64,000 nt of DNA, from positions 1,178,001 through 1,242,000 of the forward strand of contig JAGVVL010000009.1 of assembly GCA_018287875.1 (NCBI GenBank), written 5' to 3'. The notes under the pieces were generated by a model. That model was not told the origin of the DNA. It was given only the letters and a program-made list of their open reading frames with translations, and did not search any database. Below are positions 10,764 to 23,100 of the stretch, piece after piece; positions within the stretch are counted from its first letter, which is position 1; the number at the start of each line of letters is the position of its first letter. Made by a program: the position numbers and the translations under genes. This DNA is from Nigrospora sphaerica. Lineage: Eukaryota; Ascomycota; Sordariomycetes; Amphisphaeriales; Apiosporaceae.

Positions 10764-11943
10764 TTACCGAGTAGGCAAAAAGTGGCTCGCGTCCTCTTCC
10801 TGCTGGGCAAACGACTGCGGGAAGGCGGCGATTCCGGCGATGATGCCCGCGGCCATGAAGAGGAGCGAGATGATGACCCAGATGACGCCCCAGCACTGCG
10901 AGGAGCCGCCGTACCTTTGCGCGAAAACGCTGGCATCGGAGCTGTTGACTTTGCGCAGGATCAAATCATCGCACTGCTACGCGTCAGCCAAGCCAAAGAC
11001 TCTCGTTACACAGCGGCCGAAGGTTTGGGGCGAACTCACAATATCCCAGGCGCTGTATAGGGATGACATGACGCCGAGGAAGAGCTACGGGAGGGCGGGT
11101 CAGCGCACGCCATCGAGACAGGCCCCAGGGGGCCAACAAAGAAACAAGATAGAGTTGGGCACGTACGACCAGAAAACGCAGCGGCTGGGCGTGCTTGATG
11201 AACCAGAAGCCGACGATGAGGCCGACGGCCATCAGGATGGTCACGATGGTGAGCCAGTCGCGCTTGCCCCACCACAGAGTGAGCAGGAAACAGGCGGCCA
11301 GGACGAAGCTGGCGATCTTGCTGGCGACAATGTTAAAGCCGCAGAAGATGAGCAGGGCGCCGATGAGCGACGAGCCCAGGTAGCCGGCGGGCAGAGTGAG
11401 AGCGCTCTTGCCGCCGACCATGTGCGTCACGCCGCCCTCGCGCGGGTCCAGCGAGATGGACTTGACGCGGCCGCCCGTCAGCACTGCCATGAAGGCGTGG
11501 CCGAACCTATCATCCGGAGTCAGCACAATTCATACCAATGGGGGCTACGCCGGGGGAAGGCATATCGAAGTATTTACTCGTGGAAGGCGATGGTCAGCAT
11601 CTAGGCAACACGCACGGTTAGCACAAGCCCAGCAAAACCCCCCTCACGGGCCTAAACAACGAGGACGAGCGACGCCGCCGTCACGCACCTTAAACGGCCA
11701 TAAACTCCAGCGCACCACGGGCAGGTTCCACAACAGCGCGATCACGACAACGTAGACGGCAATAATGCCCAGCGTGACCTTTTGCGCGTCGCTGACGACG
11801 GCCAGCTCCCGGCGCATCAGCACGTCGCGCGTGGCGAGACGGGCGACCTCCGGCCCGGCGGCCACGGCGGCTGCCTTGGCGCTCCGGACGAGGGTCTCAG
11901 TGAAGACGCCGAGGGGGGGGGCGGCGGCGACAACGGGCGCCAT
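10764..11943 (-). CDS. M50B-like membrane metallopeptidase
   Basis: Five exons: 11943-11689, 11600-11578, 11506-11167, 11084-11040 and 10973-10764. The introns are 88, 71, 82 and 66 bp, giving 290 aa. All phases agree. The zinc-binding HEFGH motif (His92-Glu93-x2-His96) appears only after joining the 23-nt exon 2 to exon 3; the Glu codon is split by the intron. Next come GGRVKSISLDPREGGVTHM and a run of hydrophobic helices. SLYSAWDICDDLILRKVNSS spans exons 4-5, followed by YGGSSQCWGVIW and a last helix. This matches fungal 'peptidase M50B-like' proteins. HExxH in a membrane setting suggests intramembrane or membrane-proximal proteolysis. I did not identify the third zinc ligand, so activity is unproven. 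One transmembrane helix precedes the active site (about 55-73). Confidence 0.85.
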
Positions 11944-13901
11944 GGTTTCCTTCCTATTCGGGTGGGTTGTTGCGGTTGGGTTATGAGGGTGGGCGGCGCG
12001 TGGGTGCCCTTTTCTTGGTATGGCAGGCGGCGAAGCCGGGTGTGGTGGTTTATTCAACTCTCAGCGTCCCTCCCGCGGTTCAAGAACGAGTGCGGGCGGG
12101 CAAGGAATGGACAGGCAGCGAAAGGAAATCTAGAAAAGAGATCGGTTCGGCACGAGCAGTTGGGACCCGTCTCGAGGTTGGCGATAGGTTGTTTTTCTAC
12201 CCGGTAACGGGCAGAGAGTCTGTTGCTCCAGCCCTGGCCCCGGACGGCAATGCGGCATGCGTCGCGCGCGGTAGCTGACGTGGACGCGGTGGTCGGACGG
12301 CGCCCCTCCCTGGCTCGTCGGCTCTTTCCCTGCTGGGGCTTCAGTACTGCACAGGCGTTGCTGCGCCCGGGACTGGAGACGGCGGAAGCTCGACGGGGCC
12401 CTCCCCAATGAATTCTGGCTGACCCAGCTGCTTATTGTGTACCCGTGCACTTGCATACATACCCTGTTATAGCTAACAAGTACTGCGCCCCGTTCGTTGC
12501 CGTGGCGTGGCCGGTCGTCTTCGATATCCTCCTACAGGGCAGAGGGCGTCGTCACCTGCGAGGCAGTGGCAGGTGGCTCTGCCGAGGCTTTAAACTTTTA
12601 GCGCCCTGGTTTCCCTGTCGATCATACCTGTTCTAAAGAAAGAACCTTTGCACGGACACACCACGGGATCTGGGCACAGATGGCATGTCAGTTCAGTCTT
12701 TCCACCTAGCCAGAACGTGCAAGTGCATCATCATGTACCAACATGCCATGTGTCGGGAAGGTAAGTACCTAGTACCCTTGGTATGAACATAAGGTAATAA
12801 GACAGCAAACAACCTTGAGGGGGCCTCCCTAGGACCCTGAGTTTGGAAACCTCTTGACCGTGTACTCCCGTGGAGCCCCATGGGCTTGGACAATAGAACC
12901 TAGCGAAGCAAGGTGAACAAGCCGGCAACTCCCGTCGCGGGAGCAGTATGCCACCTAAATACCTGGCCTGCCCGGCCTGCGGTTGGCATCCCGAATAGAA
13001 AACATTCTCTCAAAGTTGTAGGGCCCCAGCGCCCGTCTGAGATCGCCAAGGGCAAGGTTCAAGAGCCGCTTCGGGGACCTTGACAACGGTAAGGAAGATA
13101 TCGGCATCCGGACCCCTGTTGTCCCCATGATATCCCATGGGATTGGGCTGAAGGTGGCCAGTGTACGATGTACACAAGTTCGATCGGGCTCTCCGCTTGT
13201 CAAGAGAGCATCCGTGCCGCCGCCGAGTCCCCACCCCCCTTCACAGGGCTGCTCTGCCGGCCAGCAACCGTCTCTCGCCGTCGCCAATTTCGCTACCGGA
13301 CGAGGGCATGTTTCGTTGTCAAGGAGAACCGAAATAGTTCCCACCACCGAGTGTCCCAATACGAAACCCAGTTCGCGCTGGGCCTTGCTGAGGTGGTGAA
13401 GAGCTTGCCGAATTGCAGCCTAGCCGTCCGTCAACACGAGGCCGCCTGAGACAAAATGATGTCACCGGCCAGCACTCCCCCATCGCCTGCTCATCAAACG
13501 CAGGGTGCCCGTGTATATACCTACACCCGGCCGTCTATACTACGCCGCCTGCTATAGTCGTTTGATTTGTGCGCTGCTTCCCTGCCATGGTTCCACTCGG
13601 AGTCGGCATCTCTCCTGTCCTGCAGATCGCCCTCTAAAGTGACATCGCGCCATCTTTCGATGGACCACCTGCAAACCTCGTTCCCCCGTGCTGTGCGAAT
13701 AGGATGCGAGAGGCGGCTGCCGGATTCGACCATGGGCGGTGGGGACATTGCAAGTTTACCCGCTGGGAGCGGCATGGCCTCCTGAGCCTTGCCACGATGG
13801 AGGGTGTTAAAAGGATCGTAGGCGCCACGGTCGGAAAAGGCTCGCTCTGATGCGACCTACTCGCTCCAGCAACACATCCCCCGGCACGCTCTCCAGTCAA
13901 G
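11944..13901. other. Divergent intergenic region, no gene seen
   Basis: About 2 kb upstream of both the M50B-like gene and the small secreted protein gene. Open frames on both strands are short and lack domain signatures. Promoters for both flanking genes should be here, but no specific element could be assigned. Confidence 0.5.
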
Positions 13902-14446
13902 ATGAAGTTCGCTGCAGCCGCCGTCACGGCTTGTCACCTTGTCGGTGCCGTCAGGGCCCAAGGCTACAAGACGGGCAACGGGACGGACAAGGCTATGTTC
14001 CAGGTTTTCAACTTTTACGCCGGCGCCACTCCCCACTCGGCCATTGGCTAGTAAGCCGTGATTTCGTTGCTCCTGTAACAAGCCGGCCCGGACGGGACGC
14101 AGGTATACTGACAGGCCGGGGGCACAGCATCGACTTCAGCTTCGGCCTCGGCAAATCCGCCACAGCGCCCGCCGCGGAATGCCATGCGAGCCCGTCGACG
14201 TACCAGCTGTTCCCCTCGGCTCCGCAGACTGTCTGCAGTGGGAAAGGCGCGTCCTTCAACTTGACCAAGACGCCCGACGGCGGTGCCGCGTTGGGGTTGT
14301 CGCTCTCGGTGGCGCCGCATCGCCATGCGTACGTGGCCGTCTACGAGATACTGCCAGAGCATATCGTGTGGATCAACCAGCAGTCTCCTACCGGCATGGT
14401 GCAAGTGTACGGCGGACCAGGCAATTTTACCGTCGAGGTGGCCTGA
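13902..14446 (+). CDS. Small secreted protein, AA1-like/HR-inducer-like (tentative)
   Basis: Two exons (13902-14050, 14128-14446) with a 77-bp intron give 155 aa. The junction produces AIGYIDFSFG. The N-terminus MKFAAAAVTACHLVGAVRAQ is a clear signal peptide. The mature chain is about 136 aa with two cysteines (AECHAS and TVCSGKG), enough for one disulfide, and N-glycosylation sequons at NGT, NLT and NFT. A segment FQVFNFYAGATPHS is reminiscent of AA1-like or hypersensitive-response-inducing secreted proteins of plant-associated fungi, whose core reads roughly F-x-V-x-x-F-x-A-x-x-x-PHS. That resemblance is weak. It may act in the apoplast or cell wall, but no function can be assigned from sequence. 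Confidence 0.7.
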
Positions 14447-14977
14447 TTTTCGGCTGTATGCTTCGGTAGGCCCAAGTAACGATGGGATTGGTGAATACTT
14501 ATGTTTATAGCACATGGCCTCTCAGCTTAATGTAAATCGGTGACGGTGCTTTGGGTGGCCAAGGGGATAATATACCGCTAAGAATCGGGTTTGATTCAAT
14601 AGTGCAACCGAATGACATACGCAGGCTCGCCGAGGTATTGCCGCCTGCCACCGCCATGTACGTACTTTCTCACAAGCAAGCAAGCGCATCCATGCAATCT
14701 TCCAGCTTTCGGTCCAGCTCCGTGTTCCAGTCGCAGCTTGTGACACCAGCCATTCCGAGCCTCAGAGCGGCATATATCCCCCTCCTTTCCTGCCCAGCTT
14801 GGCGGCGCCCAGATGAGGCCGACAGGGTAGCTTCCACACCCCGGTCGCAGACCGAGCCAACACCCTCACACGTTAGGTATCGATATTCAAGTCCGCGTCC
14901 AGCATTCCATCCGACATCTGGCCTCTCCGTACCGAGTGTAGCGCAGTCGCTATGAGCGCCGACGCTTTCGCGCCATC
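14447..14977. other. Tandem intergenic spacer
   Basis: It contains the 3' end of the small secreted gene and the promoter of the ZZ/EF-hand gene. There is no coding evidence. Confidence 0.5.
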
Positions 14978-17767
14978 ATGTCCTCGACATCAAGTGCAGC
15001 CGCGACGCTGACACGGCCCCGAATCGCCGTCGCCCTGGTCTCAGCCGTCGCCGCCGCTTCTGCTGGCTACTACTGCTTCCTCCAGTACCGCCAGTCGCGA
15101 TCCGATACTGCCACCGCCGGCGCCGGCCTGCATCGCAGCAATGCCGTCCGTCGGTCGCGGCGCAGGTCCCTGCTGCAAGACGACCTCTCTGACAACGATG
15201 CCCCGCCCGGAGACGAGAACGCGGCACTTTTGCCGCCGGGAGGAAATGACGGCCATACCGACGACCAAGACTGGTACAACGACCCCAGCCAGAGCCCTCG
15301 GCAGCGGTCCGGTGAAAATATAGTCACGCTCCTGTTCAGAGTCTCTGAGGACAATGCCCGACGGAATGCCTACGTACACAGAGGCTGCCAATGCAACGGC
15401 TGTGGCATGGTCCCCATCCGCGGCATCCGCTACCGATGCGCCAACTGTGCCGACTTTGACCTGTGCGAGGCCTGTGAGAGCCAGTCCCTTCATTACCGAA
15501 CCCACGTCTTCTACAAGGTCCGCGTCCCTGCGCCGCCCTTCGGCCCGCGGCAAGTCCAGCCGGCCTGGTACCCCGGTGACCCCGACACGGCGTCTCGTGC
15601 GCTCCCACGCCACCTGCTCGCCAAATGGTCTAACGAAACCGGCTTTGAAAGGGTCGAGCTCGACGCCTTCTGGGAACAGTGGACCTTCATCGCCAACACG
15701 GAGTGGAGGGACGATCCGACCGGTCTCTGCCTTGCTATGGACCGTAAGACCTTTGAACGCTGTCTTGTGCCGTCCGGGGGCTACAAGCACGCCGCGCCCA
15801 ACCTGATCCACGACCGCATGTTTGCCTTCTACGACACCAACCACGACGACCTGATTGGCTTTGAGGAATTCCTCCATGGCGTTTCCTACCGGAAGAGGAA
15901 GGATAAGCTTGCGCGTACTTTTGAGGGTTACGACATTGACGGCGACGGGTACGTGTGCAGGAAAGACTTCCTGCGCATGTTTCGCGCCTACTACGTGTTG
16001 TACAAGCAGATGCACCGCGATATCCTAGAGGGGCTTGATGACTACATGATGAGCACGACCGAGGCTCAGCAACTCGTGAACGGCCGGGCGCCTTTGAGCA
16101 GCCTCTTCGGCCGGGAGGGTCGCGTGCCGGGCGGTGATCACTCGAGGCCTCAGGAAGGCAAGGTTTTCCGGTCCAACGGCGAGGTCGATGTCCATGACGG
16201 CCGTGGTGTCGTGAACAAGGACAAGCCCGACACGGCTGGCCGCGAGGAAATCTTGAGCGGGCTCTTCTCCAGGCACAATAACCAGAGCGCCTTTACCGAG
16301 TCCTTCGGCAGCACCTCTCGCAGCGCCCGTTCCCCCCAGAATGAACCCTCCCGCTACTGGACTGGCCTCCTCAACCCACCCCAGAACGTCGCCGAGCTCA
16401 CTTCCCTGGTCAACGGCGAGGTTAACATTGATGACATCCTCTCGTCTTTGCGAAGTCACGACGCCTCGAGCCACGTGCTCGAGACCCGGAGTGCCTCGTC
16501 GGATGACCAAGAACGCCCCGCGCCCACCGAAAACGCCGATTCGGACTTGATGGACAGCCTCAACACGGCCAGGTACGCAAGAAGGTCCGACACCAATCGC
16601 TTTACAACCACCTTGGCCCCCGAGGGACAACTTCGTACGCAACACCACACGACTGTGGGCTCCAGCCGCCTTAGCCAAGAAAGGCGTAAGAGGATACAGG
16701 TCAGAAAGCAGCTTTTGGAGCGATGGAAGCGCCGGCAGTTCTACCTCGACGAGGAGGAGGGCGCTCTCCCGCCCCAGGGCTGGAAAGAGTCGGACGACAT
16801 TGTCGAAGACTTGACGAACGTCGCCGGCCCGTCCAAGGAGCCTCAGAGGTTGTCCTCCCGCTCAAGATCGTCGTCCAAAGTCCGCTTCGCGGACGATGAC
16901 GACGACATGGATACCCGATCTAACCCGTCCACTTCATCCCGGAGCATACCCGAGCGCTGGGGAGGGATGGAAATCCCAGACGCCGAGCGAGATGCCGGCA
17001 AGGAGATTCTCTACCAGGTTACCCAGCAAGCATTCAACGAACTTTTAGACGACATATTTAAGAGAAAAGAGGATCTGGCCGTGCAGTGTGCCCAAACTAA
17101 GGAGGAACGCAACAAGTACCGCCACCTTTTCGAAAACATACCACTTGAGGCAGCCTCGACGACGCCGCCGGACGAGAACGCCCCTCGAGGGAACCGGCCG
17201 GTCCAGCAGCAGAGTCTAGAGGAACTGCTCACAGCCAGCGGCTATACGGTCGATCCGGCCGCGTTTCGCGCTAGACCAACAGCTGTGCCTGCTTCCGAGG
17301 ATGCGGGTCGTAGTGCTGCGGGCAGCGAAACGTCGGCGGTTCAGCCCGTAACGGCTACCGAGCCTACGAACATGGACACCACTGAAACCCATCGGGACCC
17401 GACTATGCCTCAATTCCGGCCGAATAATGTGGGTGATGTGGCGAGCGCCGAGCCTGTGCAACAGGATCCGACCTGTTCCGAGTCCTCTTCTCTGATCACG
17501 ACAAACGTGCCGCGCGGTCAACCCACGGCACAGACGCAGAGCGCGGACTCGTCCGACAGTCATGCGGAACCTGCGCACATCCCGCACTCGACACTGGTGA
17601 CGTGGAAACGCCTGGACATAGCCGAGGTAGAGGCGCGGGTTCGCGGCGGCTGGGGCAAGCTCAACTTCGAAGAGTTTGAAGACATCTACCGCGAGCACGA
17701 GCTGCACGAGAACAACCGCAACCGGCTCGACTACCTTGGCAGCTGGATAGATTTCTGCATTCCCTAG
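14978..17767 (+). CDS. Membrane-anchored ZZ-type zinc finger and EF-hand protein
   Basis: A 929-aa intronless gene. A hydrophobic segment at about 16-37 could anchor the N-terminus. At about 131-175 the Cys/His pattern CQCNGCGMVPIRGIRYRCANC...CEACE is a ZZ finger, usually a protein-interaction module. Two EF-hands follow: DTNHDDLIGFEE (about 283) with canonical acidic ligands at 1, 3, 5 and 12, and DIDGDGYVCRKD (about 317), which has Asp rather than Glu at position 12. The remaining ~550 residues are mostly disordered, with Ser/Arg and acidic stretches. A conserved-looking C-terminal helix region (LDIAEVEARVRGGWGKLNFE onward) ends the chain. It resembles uncharacterised fungal 'EF hand domain' proteins. 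A calcium-responsive scaffold at an internal membrane is an inference. Confidence 0.85.
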   Translation: MSSTSSAAATLTRPRIAVALVSAVAAASAGYYCFLQYRQSRSDTATAGAGLHRSNAVRRSRRRSLLQDDLSDNDAPPGDENAALLPPGGNDGHTDDQDWYNDPSQSPRQRSGENIVTLLFRVSEDNARRNAYVHRGCQCNGCGMVPIRGIRYRCANCADFDLCEACESQSLHYRTHVFYKVRVPAPPFGPRQVQPAWYPGDPDTASRALPRHLLAKWSNETGFERVELDAFWEQWTFIANTEWRDDPTGLCLAMDRKTFERCLVPSGGYKHAAPNLIHDRMFAFYDTNHDDLIGFEEFLHGVSYRKRKDKLARTFEGYDIDGDGYVCRKDFLRMFRAYYVLYKQMHRDILEGLDDYMMSTTEAQQLVNGRAPLSSLFGREGRVPGGDHSRPQEGKVFRSNGEVDVHDGRGVVNKDKPDTAGREEILSGLFSRHNNQSAFTESFGSTSRSARSPQNEPSRYWTGLLNPPQNVAELTSLVNGEVNIDDILSSLRSHDASSHVLETRSASSDDQERPAPTENADSDLMDSLNTARYARRSDTNRFTTTLAPEGQLRTQHHTTVGSSRLSQERRKRIQVRKQLLERWKRRQFYLDEEEGALPPQGWKESDDIVEDLTNVAGPSKEPQRLSSRSRSSSKVRFADDDDDMDTRSNPSTSSRSIPERWGGMEIPDAERDAGKEILYQVTQQAFNELLDDIFKRKEDLAVQCAQTKEERNKYRHLFENIPLEAASTTPPDENAPRGNRPVQQQSLEELLTASGYTVDPAAFRARPTAVPASEDAGRSAAGSETSAVQPVTATEPTNMDTTETHRDPTMPQFRPNNVGDVASAEPVQQDPTCSESSSLITTNVPRGQPTAQTQSADSSDSHAEPAHIPHSTLVTWKRLDIAEVEARVRGGWGKLNFEEFEDIYREHELHENNRNRLDYLGSWIDFCIP

Positions 17768-20102
17768 TGGGGCACCAAGGCTCTTGACAACCCAACCATG
17801 GCTCGCCCCCCGTGGGAGGCCTACTACGACAGTCTCTCAGACGATACGGATTCGCCGGAAGAAAGACATCACTCCCCCCCTTGCCCCCATCCCCCGCTGC
17901 AGGCAGTTCTCATACCTCCCGCGGCGCCTCTCCACGGACGCCGGAGCCGTTTTATCGAACACATCTAATCCAAAATGCAGCGGTGTGTTGAGAACGGTCG
18001 TAGATAGGCACTTAATGTAAATATTCCAAGCCGCGTAGGGTTGGACTGTAGGCTGCGGGGCAGTGGAAAAGATAAAGGGAGCCGCTGGAAAACAAGCTTC
18101 AATAGAGTAAGGGGCTGGATGCCTCTATCCAGCGTATGAATGGATATACTACATATGTTTTACGTCCTTGGTGACTGTGCCACCCGCTACCAGCAGCAAC
18201 AGCGGTTCCCTCACGGCTGTCCTTGGCAATTTCCGGCGTACCCTTTGGTAAAAGGCTGTATCCCGGCATGAGGAATCTGTAACCAGTAGAGGCAGCGCAG
18301 TGGCTGGTCAGCAGTTTGATGAAAATCTCAGGTCTTCTATTGGTCAATGGCACCACGCCACTGGCTAGTCGCGCTCCTATCCGGCTTGCGACTATTTCAG
18401 CAGGGCCCCAGATACAGGGTCAGCGGCGCACGGTTCCAAACTAGACGGCAACGGCATGTGACTAGTTGTCGTAAGCTATACGGTCTCTAAAGAGACAAGC
18501 ACGGAGAGATATACCCGCAGTTTGTGGGCATGGCCAAAGGGGGTTTCTCCCAACCCCTTTTGCACGTCAGGCGCTACTTGCTGGTAAAGGGGGGGAACAT
18601 CCGCGCCTTTGCTTGTTTAGAGGGGGAAACAGAATAAAGACAACCGGAGGGCCGGGTCATTGAATGGGCAAAGGGTGATGTCCAAGGGGTTATTAACAGC
18701 CACGGAGCCCCCCTCTTCAATACCACGCCGAAGAAGAGAAAAGTAACAGGTTTCATACTTGGCCGTTACGCCAGGCCTTACGCCCCGAGAAGGACGGATG
18801 CATCCGGACGGAGAGAAGCCCGGCCGCGCGGCCCTCGGGTTCCTTTGCATGTAAACCCGCCTTCGCCGCAAGCCGTGCGCGGTGCGGGGAAGACGACCGG
18901 TTCTCCCCGTCGGCCGGCCCGCGGCACCTCGCCGTTCGCCGACGAGCAGAACCGACAGGCCCCGGCTTCCGGGGCGGCCGTCGCGGGGGTTTTCCTTGGG
19001 GGCGGCTTCCTCGCCCGTCTCGTCCCGAGGTCGGCAGCCCCTTTGAAGAACAGATGGGCGCCTGTCTCGCGGAGGCGTCGGCCGGGGCCGGGGGAGGCGC
19101 GGCGAGTGCCGCCGGGGGCACGTGGGACGTGGTTCGTGACGGTGAGGAGGGGGATGGCTGGCGCTCGACTATGCAAAAGAGCCGCGGCCGCCGTGGTCCC
19201 CCTCATGCTGCACAGCGGCGCCAGTCCCAATCGCGCTGAACAAGGCGCGCCGGACGGCCCTGCACGCGGCCGTCGAAAGGGGGGGGTTGTCGAGGAGGAT
19301 GCCGAGGAGAACGCCGAGGAGGAGATGTTGAGGACGAGGTTACGGGGGCACAGGCATGGCGCTCCTCCCCCCTGCGACGATGCGGTTTATAAGGGTACGA
19401 CTGGCTTGGAAGATAGGGATGCCGCAAGCCTTGACGCTTCACAAGTCATGCCGAGAAGCTTCGACGCATCCCCGACTTCAGAACATCGCTGTTTCCAACC
19501 CCCTGCCGGGCCCGTCTGTTTACGTAAAAGGGTTGCTGGAAAGGCCCAAATTACAGCCACGCAGACGTACGAGGCCATTCAAGACCCAAACCTTGCATAG
19601 CTGATGGTCATGATGGTTTGGGTCGTCGGATAGGCTGTCTTCCCGCAAGTACAGACAATCTACCAAACGCAGCTTCGTGAGCAAGCTTGTGCTTTTGGCT
19701 TTTAACAAAGCGAACAGACGGTGGGCAGAAAAAAGTGCGTCGAGAAAGCTTCCGAAACGGATACTTGATTCAAAGGGTATACGACCCGACGTCGCCCCTG
19801 TAAACTCCACATGCCGCCTCGTAACGACATCAATACCAGAACGACACCTCCAACGCCGGACCGTTACGTCGCGAAACGAAACTTGCGAGCTCTGGAAATA
19901 CTCGGGGGTCCCCGTCCGTCCCGCTCAGCCTCCTCTATAAGCCAGCGCAAAGCTCGGATCCAAGCGAAGGTTGGAGAAACTCTCCCTTCCCACCATGCCA
20001 TAGCCGTAGCCGTGAATACTCAAACGACCGCCTTTCCGAACGCCGAGAAACCCATCTTGCCTCTGACGCCAACCCCAACTAATCATGTACAACAGCCTCC
20101 AT
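17768..20102. other. Convergent intergenic region with a GC-rich island
   Basis: This separates the ends of the ZZ/EF-hand and BRCT genes. A GC-rich patch at about 18780-19380 carries overlapping open frames on both strands (plus 18845-19600, minus 18778-19230). None has a recognisable domain or a clear start/intron structure. The remainder is closer to 50% GC with nothing recognisable. Confidence 0.4.
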
Positions 20103-23100
20103 CTAATTCCATGCCCGTTTCAGCGGGCTTGCAATCTTGGGGGCAAACTGCAAGCTCTTGCGACGAGCCGCCATCAGTCTCATCATCACGCTCTGATCCT
20201 TATTCTGGTCCAGCACATCCTGACCGAGCTGGGCATAGGCGCCTTGCTTCGAGGGCGCAGTACGCAGAAGGAGATCCTCATCGTCAAGCGCGAGCTCGTC
20301 CGAGTAGTCACCAGCGACCGGAGTCTCGGGACCAACTTGCATGGCATACCGAGCAATCGTCTCGGGAGCCGGAGTCTTGGGCACAGGCGTCAACATGCCA
20401 GCATCCCAGTCGTCCTCGCCGACGGCATCCGCGTCCTCGCCGTCGCCACGGTCAGAAGGTGTCCGCATCCAGGCAGAGCTTTCGCGACGACCCACGTGGT
20501 TGTTGGGCGCCGTCTGGGGCTCGCGAGGAGCCGCGGCAGACTGCTTCATGGGCGTAACCAGCGTTCCGTTGACGTTGGCCAGCGCCTTAGGCTCCATCGA
20601 CTTGCGGCGGCGGTGACCGCCCCGGGGAACAAAGGATGTGTCAATGTAGTAGGGCGTCTCATCGAGCCACTGGTTCTCACGCTCGCAACTATTTCTGCTG
20701 TTAGTCTTGGCCCGTAACGACCAGGGGGGGGAAGGGGGCGGCGCATTGCTTGTGGGGAACTTACTCCAAGACCCAGCCCACTCCAACGCATTGTACCACA
20801 CCACCGCTCTCACGAACCTTTTCCATGGTTCGCTTGCCGCCGTCCTTGAAGACAACGTGGGTGATACCGATCTTGGAGTGTGCCGATTCGCCGTTGGGAT
20901 TCCAGGGCCAGCTCTTGACGCAGCGAGCGCCCATCTGGCTCAGGAGGTCAATGAAAACGGCGCTCGCGTCGGCGCCTTCGCTGGTATAGACATCGACGTA
21001 GCATACAGCACCGCGGAGCATGCCATTGTCCACGTCCTTGCGCGGTGTGCGGTTGGGGCTGCCCATCGCCGACCAAAAGTCGGCGTCGGGCTCCATCACC
21101 TGCTCGGCCGGCTCCGTGTCGACGTCCATGGCATCAGCGTCCAAGTCCTTCGTGTCCTTGGTGGGCGAGTACGAGATGACCGTCGCGTTTCTAGCGGGGC
21201 GGCTGGGACGCTGTGTGGGAACACGAGAAACGCTGGCACTGCGCTTCTTAACCTTCAGAGTCCGAGGCGTAGAGTCGTCGGACGGCTTCAAGGGGACCTT
21301 TGTGGTGGTGTTAAAAGTCCGCTTGGGCGCGGAGCGAACGGGGGTGACAGGCGGGGCGACTGACGAAGCAGAGCGACCGGAGCCGCCTAGTATGGCAGGG
21401 TCGATGGGCACAGCATTCTCGTCGCCGTACTCTTGGCTTGAATCCGAGATGCTGTCATCATGGTTCTGGCTCTCTCGCGCAGGGCTTGCTTGCTCCGCCT
21501 CCATTGTGGACAACTCGTCCGCCTCAGCAGCGAGATCCATGTCCTCCCGGGTGACAGGAATGTCGTCCATTTCGGGCTCGTCGTAGTCAGCGCCGATGTC
21601 AGCTTCGAGGGCCGCGAGCATCTCCTCGTCAGCGTCAAACTCTTCCTCCTCTTCTTCCTCCTCCTCCTCCTCTTCCTCTTCCTCGTCGGCACCCTCCTTG
21701 TTCTTCTGCGCCGGCTCGGGCTCAGAATCACGTTCCATTTCAGCACGGACTTTCATCTCGTCATCAAAGTAGGACGGTTTGCCGGGTGTGGGAGCAATAG
21801 TCGATGTGTCCGACTCGATAAGCGAGTTCTCATCTTCGTCGGTCTCTTTGGAAATGGGCATTCCTTGGACAGTGCTATGCTTCAGAGGGCTACCGGCCTT
21901 CCAGTCGTTCAGCTGTCGGGCCAGAGGAGTAAAGCCGAGTTTTGAGTTACGGCCCACAGATCTGATGGCACGGTCCGCGGCCTTGAGGGCACTGGTCGGC
22001 AGCGTAGCTCGGGGGTTTTTGACCCCGGGAGTGGGCGTTGACAGACCAACATTGAAAGAGAGGGTGTCGTCTTGGAACTTATCCGTCTCGTTACCGGTGC
22101 CGGCCAGCTCGTCCTCTGATTCGGAGTCGGCAGGCTCGAGATCCTTCTGGTGCAGACCAAAGTTGGCTTTCGCGGACTGAACAGCTGCCTGGGCAGGAGA
22201 GGATGCCGGGCTGGTTTCATGCGCCTCGTCATCCTTGACCTCGTCAACATCCATAGGATCGTCTTGCATCTCTTCGTCGGCAGGCACCACCTCGGCGGCG
22301 ACGGGTTCAACCTGTGCAGCGGTTTCACCCTCGCCTACCGGGGAATTGTCCTGCATAGCGGGATCTGCGGAGCGCGGGAGCACAGCAGATAGGCGTCCGG
22401 GGAACTGAAGTTGTTCAGGAGATTCCAGGTTGATCTCCGTCTCCGACTGTTGCAACATGAATACCTCGTTGCGGGTTGCCATCTCGACGTCCTCGGCAAC
22501 TTCGATATCCAAAGCAATTTGGGCTTCTGAGACAACGGGCTCCTCAGCAGACTTCCCAGCAGGTTCCTCAACATTCTCCTCGACATACTCCTCGACATGC
22601 TCCTCGATCTGTTCTTCGACTTGCTTCTCGATTTCTTCTTTGACGGTCTCCTCGACGTGCTTCTCAACGTTCTCATCGGCAGACTCATCGGCAGACTCCT
22701 CAGCGTCGTCGTCAACGTCGTCGTCAGCGGAATCATCGGCGGGCTCGTCGCCAGACTCTTCAACGGACTCTACAGCGACTCCCTCAATCGACTTCAGAGC
22801 AGGCTCCGGTGTAGACTCTTCGGTCGACTCCTTGACTTCCTGAGGGGACACCTCTTCAGAGACATTTGCAATGACGATGTCGTCCATCTTCTCGTCATCG
22901 TCAGACTCTTCGGCCTCGGGCGTAGTGCGTTCGTTCGTAGGGGCTTCCCGGGCCTGGTCCTTGTGATCCACAGGTCGCACGGGAGTGCCGGGGAGCTTGA
23001 AGGGCGACATGGGCCTCTTTGCAGGCGATGAGAATAACGACATCTTCATCGGAGACTTGGAACTGCCCGAGACGGACCCACCCGAAGGCTGAAACCCGGC

